Assembly: GCF_000344135.1 (NCBI RefSeq)
Contig: NZ_BAOP01000020.1
Location: 1-64,000 of the forward strand
Direction: 5' to 3'
Origin: Gordonia malaquae NBRC 108250
GTDB lineage: Bacteria > Actinomycetota > Actinomycetes > Mycobacteriales > Mycobacteriaceae
Length of the DNA stretch: 64,000 nucleotides
Notes under the pieces: model-generated
The model's database searches: none
Seen by the model: the letters and a program-made list of their open reading frames with translations, nothing else
Told to the model about the DNA's origin: nothing
In this document: in pieces, positions 59,514 through 64,000 of the stretch
Layout: every line of letters starts with the position of its first letter
How positions within the stretch are numbered: the first letter of the stretch is position 1
Position numbers and translations under genes: made by a program

Positions 59514-60322
59514 CAGGCCTGCACTGACTCCAAACGCTGCGCGGAGGCGGCCGTGCGGCGCATCATCAGCCCGATGAGACCCACGAACACCACTGTCAGC
59601 ACCGCCCAGAGCAGAACCTGGTTGGCGATGGCGTACACGCGATAGTCCGCGATCACTTGGCCGGGGAAGCCGGGCGCGACGATACGATCCCCGTCCATGA
59701 CGGGTCCGGGAACCTCGTGGAAACTCGGGAGCAGAGCGCTGGTGATCGTGACGCCGACCAGATAGGCGACCGCCGCCGACGCACCGGCCCACAGTCCTCC
59801 GATCCGATCTGACAGCCAGATCGCGAGCACGACCGCGGCGACCGCGAGAACGATCGAGACCAGTGTCAGCGTCAAGTACGCACCGGATCTGGCGCCGATG
59901 GTGTCCTCCTCGCCGACCGCAGGCGGGTTGGGGGGATACACGAAGAAGGGCACCCCGATCACTGCGACGAACGCGACGCCACCGAGTGACGCTGCGAGGG
60001 TGCGCGGGTCGGCCTCCGGCCTGCGTCGGCCGATGATCGCCCACGCCACCGTGAATGCGACAGCGAACAGCGCGCCGATCGCTACCGCGAAGACGACCGT
60101 GCCGACTCCGGCTCCGATGTTCTCCTGCACGGAGCGACTGAACAGTTCGTGACCGTGGTCGTGCGCTCCGCCTGCGAGTTCGGATTCCGCGTGGGATCGA
60201 ATGTCCTCGTAGTCGATGGCCTCGGCTACCCGCGGTTCGATGAAGATCCGCGCAAAGATGAAGCTGACGATTCCGGCGACCAGACCGCTGAGCAGTCCGG
60301 CGCCGATGAAAGTGCGTTCCAT
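59513..60322 (-). CDS. cbtA: Cobalt transporter subunit CbtA
   Basis: 269 residues with about five TM helices (the first at 4-24, GAGLLSGLVAGIVSFIFARI). There is a His-rich loop after TM1 (AHDHGHELFSR) and a conserved PxxPP segment (YPPNPPAVG). CbtA works with the single-TM protein CbtB as a predicted cobalt uptake system found beside cobalamin riboswitches. ATG 60322 is chosen from a longer open frame because it starts the recognisable protein right before TM1 and has AAGAGAA upstream. It follows cbtB by 26 bases. Confidence 0.88.
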   Translation of the reverse strand: MERTFIGAGLLSGLVAGIVSFIFARIFIEPRVAEAIDYEDIRSHAESELAGGAHDHGHELFSRSVQENIGAGVGTVVFAVAIGALFAVAFTVAWAIIGRRRPEADPRTLAASLGGVAFVAVIGVPFFVYPPNPPAVGEEDTIGARSGAYLTLTLVSIVLAVAAVVLAIWLSDRIGGLWAGASAAVAYLVGVTITSALLPSFHEVPGPVMDGDRIVAPGFPGQVIADYRVYAIANQVLLWAVLTVVFVGLIGLMMRRTAASAQRLESVQA

Positions 60323-60348
60323 TTTCTCTTGTTCTCCCGGTCCGTTGA

Positions 60349-60570
60349 TCAGTGGCAGGGGAAGCCGAGGAAATGACGCGCGTCGTGCACGAACTCGTGG
60401 ACGTGGGTGTCGCTGCCGAAGACGGAGACGGCGCCCTGGTCGTAGCCGAGGAAGTAGTACGCGAGAGATGCGACCAGCACCGTTGCGGTGAGGGTGAGTG
60501 CCGCCGAAGCCGCGGAGAGGTCCGGGAGCGCGAGAGCTCGCGGTGCCGTCTGTGCCGATGAAACGGTCAT
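60349..60570 (-). CDS. cbtB: Cobalt transporter subunit CbtB
   Basis: 73 residues. One TM helix (about 22-44) is followed by a His-rich C-terminal tail HVHEFVHDARHFLGFPCH, the hallmark of CbtB and a likely metal-binding site. It is the first gene of cbtB-cbtA-phosphatase-like and lies directly behind a cobalamin riboswitch. AGGAAT precedes the ATG. Confidence 0.9.
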   Translation of the reverse strand: MTVSSAQTAPRALALPDLSAASAALTLTATVLVASLAYYFLGYDQGAVSVFGSDTHVHEFVHDARHFLGFPCH

Positions 60571-60599
60571 GGGAATCTATTCCTGTCCTGCGGATTTCG

Positions 60600-60735
60600 C
60601 GTCCGCCCAATGGATATGCACACCCGGGGCGATATCTGACTCGCCAGCCCCTCACGGGTCCGACTCACAGTGGCGCGACCGTTTCGGATTCTCACCGAAT
60701 TCCCGCACCGGGATTTCGGCAGCGTACCGCGCCTC
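60600..60735 (-). ncRNA. Cobalamin riboswitch upstream of cbtB
   Basis: On the minus strand, GGGAATTCGGTGAGAATCCG (about 60700-60680) and CGCGCCACTGTGAGTCGG (about 60672-60655) are the conserved core of cobalamin riboswitches. GAGTCAGATATC (about 60645-60631) is the B12-box equivalent. A following GCGGA/TCCGC stem near 60586-60607 may be the expression platform, just before the cbtB ribosome site. B12 should switch off cobalt import. The riboswitch promoter must lie near or inside the start of the divergent lhr gene. Confidence 0.88.
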
Positions 60736-60756
60736 GGACGCGGAGTTGTCGGTGGC

Positions 60757-63700
60757 ATGGGATTCAATGGAGTCGTGGCCACACGCGCAGCAGTTCTTCA
60801 GCGCATGCAGCCGGCGACCCGAGAGTGGTTCACCGGTGCTTTCGCCGCGCCGACGCCCGTTCAGCTCGGAGCATGGGACTCCATCTCGAAAGGCGATGAC
60901 ACGCTGGTCATCGCACCGACCGGCTCCGGCAAGACCCTCGCCGCGTTCCTGTGGGCCATCGACTCCCTCACACAGAACTCCGGATCTCCACGATCGGGAG
61001 TGAGCGTCTTGTACATCTCGCCGTTGAAGGCCCTCGGCGTGGACGTCGAACGCAACCTCGCCGCACCTCTGACCGGTATCGCGCACACCGCGGCACGCAT
61101 GGGTGTCGAGCCGCCGCACGTCACGGTCGGCGTCCGGTCCGGCGACACGTCGACTGCCGATCGACGGGCCCTGCAACGCACGCCTCCAGACATCTTGATC
61201 ACCACACCCGAGTCGCTGTACCTGATGTTGACCTCATCGGCGCGCGAGACGCTGACGTCGGTGCAGACGGTGATCATCGACGAAGTGCACGCCGTCGCGT
61301 CCACCAAACGCGGTACCCACCTCGCATTGTCGTTGGAACGACTCGACGACCTGCTCTCCTCGCGCGCACAGCGGATCGGGCTGTCGGCCACCGTCCGCCC
61401 AGAGGAGCGTGTCGCCGAGTTCCTGTCCGGGTCGGCAACATGCACAATCGTCAAACCGCCCGCCGCGAAGACGTTCGACCTGCGCGTCGAGGTCCCCGTC
61501 GACGACATGGCGAACATCCCGGCACCGCCGTCGGCCGGTGACCTCGACGGTCTGGACGATGCGTTCTCCCCCACCGCCGGGTCGCTGTGGCCGTTCATCG
61601 AGGAGTCGATCGTCGACGAGATCGAACGCAACCGGTCGACGATCGTGTTCGCGAACTCCAGGCGCCTGGCCGAACGACTCACTGCTCGCCTCAATGAGAT
61701 CGCCGCGGCGAGAGCAGGCGACCCGGTGGATCTCGATGCGGCGAACCCCCAGGTCCCGGGCGGTATGCCGTCGATGGTGTCGACGTCTGGATCCACCCGC
61801 GGCGCGTCCCCGGTACTCGCTCGGGCACACCACGGCTCGGTCAGCAAGGACCAACGTGCGGCCATCGAGGACGACCTCAAGTCGGGCCGCCTCCGCTGTG
61901 TCGTGGCGACCAGCTCCCTGGAGTTGGGCATCGACATGGGTGCTGTCGACCTGGTGGTCCAGGTGGAGGCGCCGCCGTCGGTCGCGTCCGGGCTGCAGCG
62001 CATCGGCCGCGCAGGTCACCAGGTCGGCGAGATCAGCAAGGGTGTGCTGTACCCCAAGCACCGGACCGACCTGATCCACTGCACGGTCACCGTGGACAGG
62101 ATGGGCCGCGGACAGATCGAGTCGCTCGCGGTGCCGACGAACCCGCTCGACATCCTCGCGCAGCAGACGATCGCCGCGACCGCCGCGGGCGACGTGAGCG
62201 TCGACGACTGGTTCACGACCGTCCGCCGTGCGATGCCGTACAAGAGCCTCACCCGCGACGTGTTCGACGCGGTCCTCGACCTCATCTCGGGTCGCTACCC
62301 GTCAGACGAGTTCGCCGAACTCCGTTCACGGGTCGACTACGACCGATCCACCGGCGTCCTCACCGCCCGCCGGGGCACCCTCCGCCTCGCCGTCACCTCC
62401 GGCGGAACCATCCCCGACCGCGGCCTCTTCGGGGTGTTCCTCACCGGCTCGTCCGACAACGGACAGCTGCGCCGAGTCGGCGAGCTCGACGAGGAGATGG
62501 TCTACGAGTCGCGGGTCGGCGACGTGTTCGCACTCGGCGCCTCGAGTTGGCGGATCGAGGAGATCACCCACGACCGAGTCCTCGTCTCCCCGGCGTTCGG
62601 CCAGCCGGGGCGACTCCCGTTCTGGATCGGCGACGCGCAGGGCCGTCCCGCCGAACTCGGCGAGGCGATCGGCAAGTTCGTCGGACAGGTGTCCGACGAC
62701 GCCAAACTGTCGGCACAAGCGGACCGGCTAGGGCTGACGGCGCGTGCCCGCGACAACCTGTCGGCACTGCTCACCGAACAGAAGCAGGCCACCGGGGCGT
62801 TGCCCACTGACCGCACGCTGATCGTCGAACGCTTTCGAGACGAACTCGGCGATTGGCGGCTGGTCCTGCACTCGCCCTACGGGCTGCGTGTCCATGCGCC
62901 GTGGGCGTCTGCGATCGCCTCCCAGCTGTCGGCGAGGCTCGGGCTGGACGGCGCGACCACGGCGACCGACGACGGGATCATCGTCCGGCTCCCCGACACC
63001 GACGATGCACCGCCCGGCGCCGAGGTGTTCACCGTCGATCCCGCGACTGTCGAGGATCAGGTGACGAGGGCACTCGCCGACTCGTCGATGTTCGCGTCGA
63101 GATTCCGTGAGTGCGCGGCGCGAGCGCTCCTGCTGCCCCGCCGTGATCCCGGCCGACGGGCTCCGCTGTGGCAGCAGCGTCAGCGGAGCGCACAGCTGCT
63201 GTCGGTGGCGTCGCAGTTCCCTGACTTCCCGATCATCTTGGAGACGGTCCGCGAATGCCTCGCCGACGTGTACGACCTCCCTGCCCTGATCGCGCTGCTC
63301 ACCCGCATCTCTTCCCGCAAGGTCCGGGTCGCCGAGGTCGAGACGGCGTCGCCGTCCCCGTTCGCGGCGTCGATGCTCCTCGGTTACGTCGGCGCGTTCA
63401 TGTACGACGACGACGCGCCGCTCGCCGAGCGCCGAGCCACCGCACTCTCGCTCGACACCGCGCTCCTCGCCCAATTGCTCGGCCGCGTCGATCTGCGTGA
63501 ACTGCTCGACCCAGACGTCATCGCCGACGTGGTCGCGCGTCTGCAACGGACCGCACCGCAGCGTCGGGCACGCGACGCGGAGGACATCGGAGACATGGTG
63601 CGATGGCTGGGTCCCCTCACATCCGAGGAGATCGCCGCACGGTGCCTCGACGATGTCGACTCCGACGCCGCGCTGACAGTTCTCCTGTCAAGCGGCCGCG

Positions 63701-64000
63701 TGATCGCGATCCGGCACCGCGGCGTCGACCTGTATGCCGCGGTCGAGGACGCTGCTCGCCTCCGCGACGGCCTGGGCGTTCCGCTGCCCCTCGGTGTTCC
63801 CGCCGACTTCCTCGCTGCAGTGCCCGACCCGATCGGCGACCTCGTTCATCGTTTCGCTCGAACGCATGGCCCCTTCACGGCCGACGACGCGGTCGCGGCT
63901 CTCGGCATGGCGCCTGCCGTCGTCGCCTCGGCACTCGAGACACTCGCGGCGCGGCACACCGTGGTCGAAGGCGAGTTCGTGCCCCTCGACGGGCCGCACC
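60757..64000 (+). CDS. lhr: ATP-dependent helicase Lhr, 5' part (runs off window)
   Basis: The first 1081 codons of a superfamily 2 DNA-repair helicase; the full-length protein in relatives is about 1500 residues. Walker A is APTGSGKTLAAFLW near residue 50, the DEAH-box position is IIDEVHAVASTKRGTHLALS near 175, motif III is GLSATVRPEE, and motif VI QRIGRAGHQVGE lies near 415. The Lhr winged-helix/beta-barrel core (400-870) follows. ATG 60757 begins shortly before the first conserved residues (ATREWFTGAFAAPTPVQ); the start is uncertain. There is no stop before the window end. It is divergent from the cbt operon. Confidence 0.92.
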   Translation, partial: MGFNGVVATRAAVLQRMQPATREWFTGAFAAPTPVQLGAWDSISKGDDTLVIAPTGSGKTLAAFLWAIDSLTQNSGSPRSGVSVLYISPLKALGVDVERNLAAPLTGIAHTAARMGVEPPHVTVGVRSGDTSTADRRALQRTPPDILITTPESLYLMLTSSARETLTSVQTVIIDEVHAVASTKRGTHLALSLERLDDLLSSRAQRIGLSATVRPEERVAEFLSGSATCTIVKPPAAKTFDLRVEVPVDDMANIPAPPSAGDLDGLDDAFSPTAGSLWPFIEESIVDEIERNRSTIVFANSRRLAERLTARLNEIAAARAGDPVDLDAANPQVPGGMPSMVSTSGSTRGASPVLARAHHGSVSKDQRAAIEDDLKSGRLRCVVATSSLELGIDMGAVDLVVQVEAPPSVASGLQRIGRAGHQVGEISKGVLYPKHRTDLIHCTVTVDRMGRGQIESLAVPTNPLDILAQQTIAATAAGDVSVDDWFTTVRRAMPYKSLTRDVFDAVLDLISGRYPSDEFAELRSRVDYDRSTGVLTARRGTLRLAVTSGGTIPDRGLFGVFLTGSSDNGQLRRVGELDEEMVYESRVGDVFALGASSWRIEEITHDRVLVSPAFGQPGRLPFWIGDAQGRPAELGEAIGKFVGQVSDDAKLSAQADRLGLTARARDNLSALLTEQKQATGALPTDRTLIVERFRDELGDWRLVLHSPYGLRVHAPWASAIASQLSARLGLDGATTATDDGIIVRLPDTDDAPPGAEVFTVDPATVEDQVTRALADSSMFASRFRECAARALLLPRRDPGRRAPLWQQRQRSAQLLSVASQFPDFPIILETVRECLADVYDLPALIALLTRISSRKVRVAEVETASPSPFAASMLLGYVGAFMYDDDAPLAERRATALSLDTALLAQLLGRVDLRELLDPDVIADVVARLQRTAPQRRARDAEDIGDMVRWLGPLTSEEIAARCLDDVDSDAALTVLLSSGRVIAIRHRGVDLYAAVEDAARLRDGLGVPLPLGVPADFLAAVPDPIGDLVHRFARTHGPFTADDAVAALGMAPAVVASALETLAARHTVVEGEFVPLDGPH

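Overview
The window is 64 kb of high-GC DNA from a mycolic-acid-containing actinomycete (order Mycobacteriales). A Gordonia- or Rhodococcus-like genome is my best guess; the species cannot be read from the sequence alone. Four things support this: a gene order matching the Mycobacterium tuberculosis fadE25-purE-purK-GtrA gene-PH-domain gene-birA-accD5-accE5-maf-sseA-sufE-like-accA3 block, an antigen-85-like mycoloyltransferase homologue, an F420-type reductase, and many leaderless TANNNT promoters.

Layout. (1) 0-23 kb: acyl-CoA dehydrogenase, a TetR regulator, a coupled four-gene redox operon, then the conserved purine, biotin and acyl-CoA carboxylase block. That block carries two lineage-specific insertions between maf and sseA: a toxin-antitoxin-like pair followed by a decayed accE5/maf remnant, and a zinc-peptidase lipoprotein. 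A condensation-fold protein precedes accA3. (2) 22.3-29.8 kb: a 54-bp tandem repeat that carries a promoter and a 13-codon mini-ORF in each unit, a eukaryote-type single-chain acyl-CoA carboxylase, an MscS channel and a Zur-box-controlled zinc-free ribosomal protein L36. (3) 29.8-41.1 kb: a cobalamin riboswitch with metE, then prpDBC-pyc and the divergent regulator prpR. (4) 41-51 kb: a PucR-type regulator with putA and putP for proline use, a second PucR-type regulator with an EthA-like monooxygenase, and a MITE-like palindromic element. (5) 50.9-55.6 kb: five secreted-protein genes in one direction, namely four related proteins ending in Gly-Ser-Leu-rich tails and an antigen-85-like mycoloyltransferase. 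(6) 55.7-64 kb: a second acyl-CoA dehydrogenase, a serine hydrolase, a cobalamin-riboswitch-controlled cbtB-cbtA cobalt transporter with a degenerate phosphatase-like partner, and the start of helicase gene lhr, which runs off the window.

How the parts fit. Most of the first 40 kb is acyl-CoA, propionyl-CoA and biotin metabolism. BirA would charge three biotin carriers encoded here: AccA3, the long carboxylase and pyruvate carboxylase. Propionyl-CoA can leave through AccA3/D5/E5 carboxylation or through PrpDBC to pyruvate and succinate, with Pyc returning pyruvate to oxaloacetate. Two cobalamin riboswitches tie B12 status to methionine synthesis (metE) and cobalt uptake (cbtBA).

The least explained system is the operon at 50.96-55.63 kb. 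Its products share an N-terminal two-cysteine domain and a short GSL/LFG C-terminal tail, and are co-transcribed with a predicted mycoloyltransferase. I propose, as inference only, that the tail is an outer-envelope (mycomembrane) targeting or O-mycoloylation signal.
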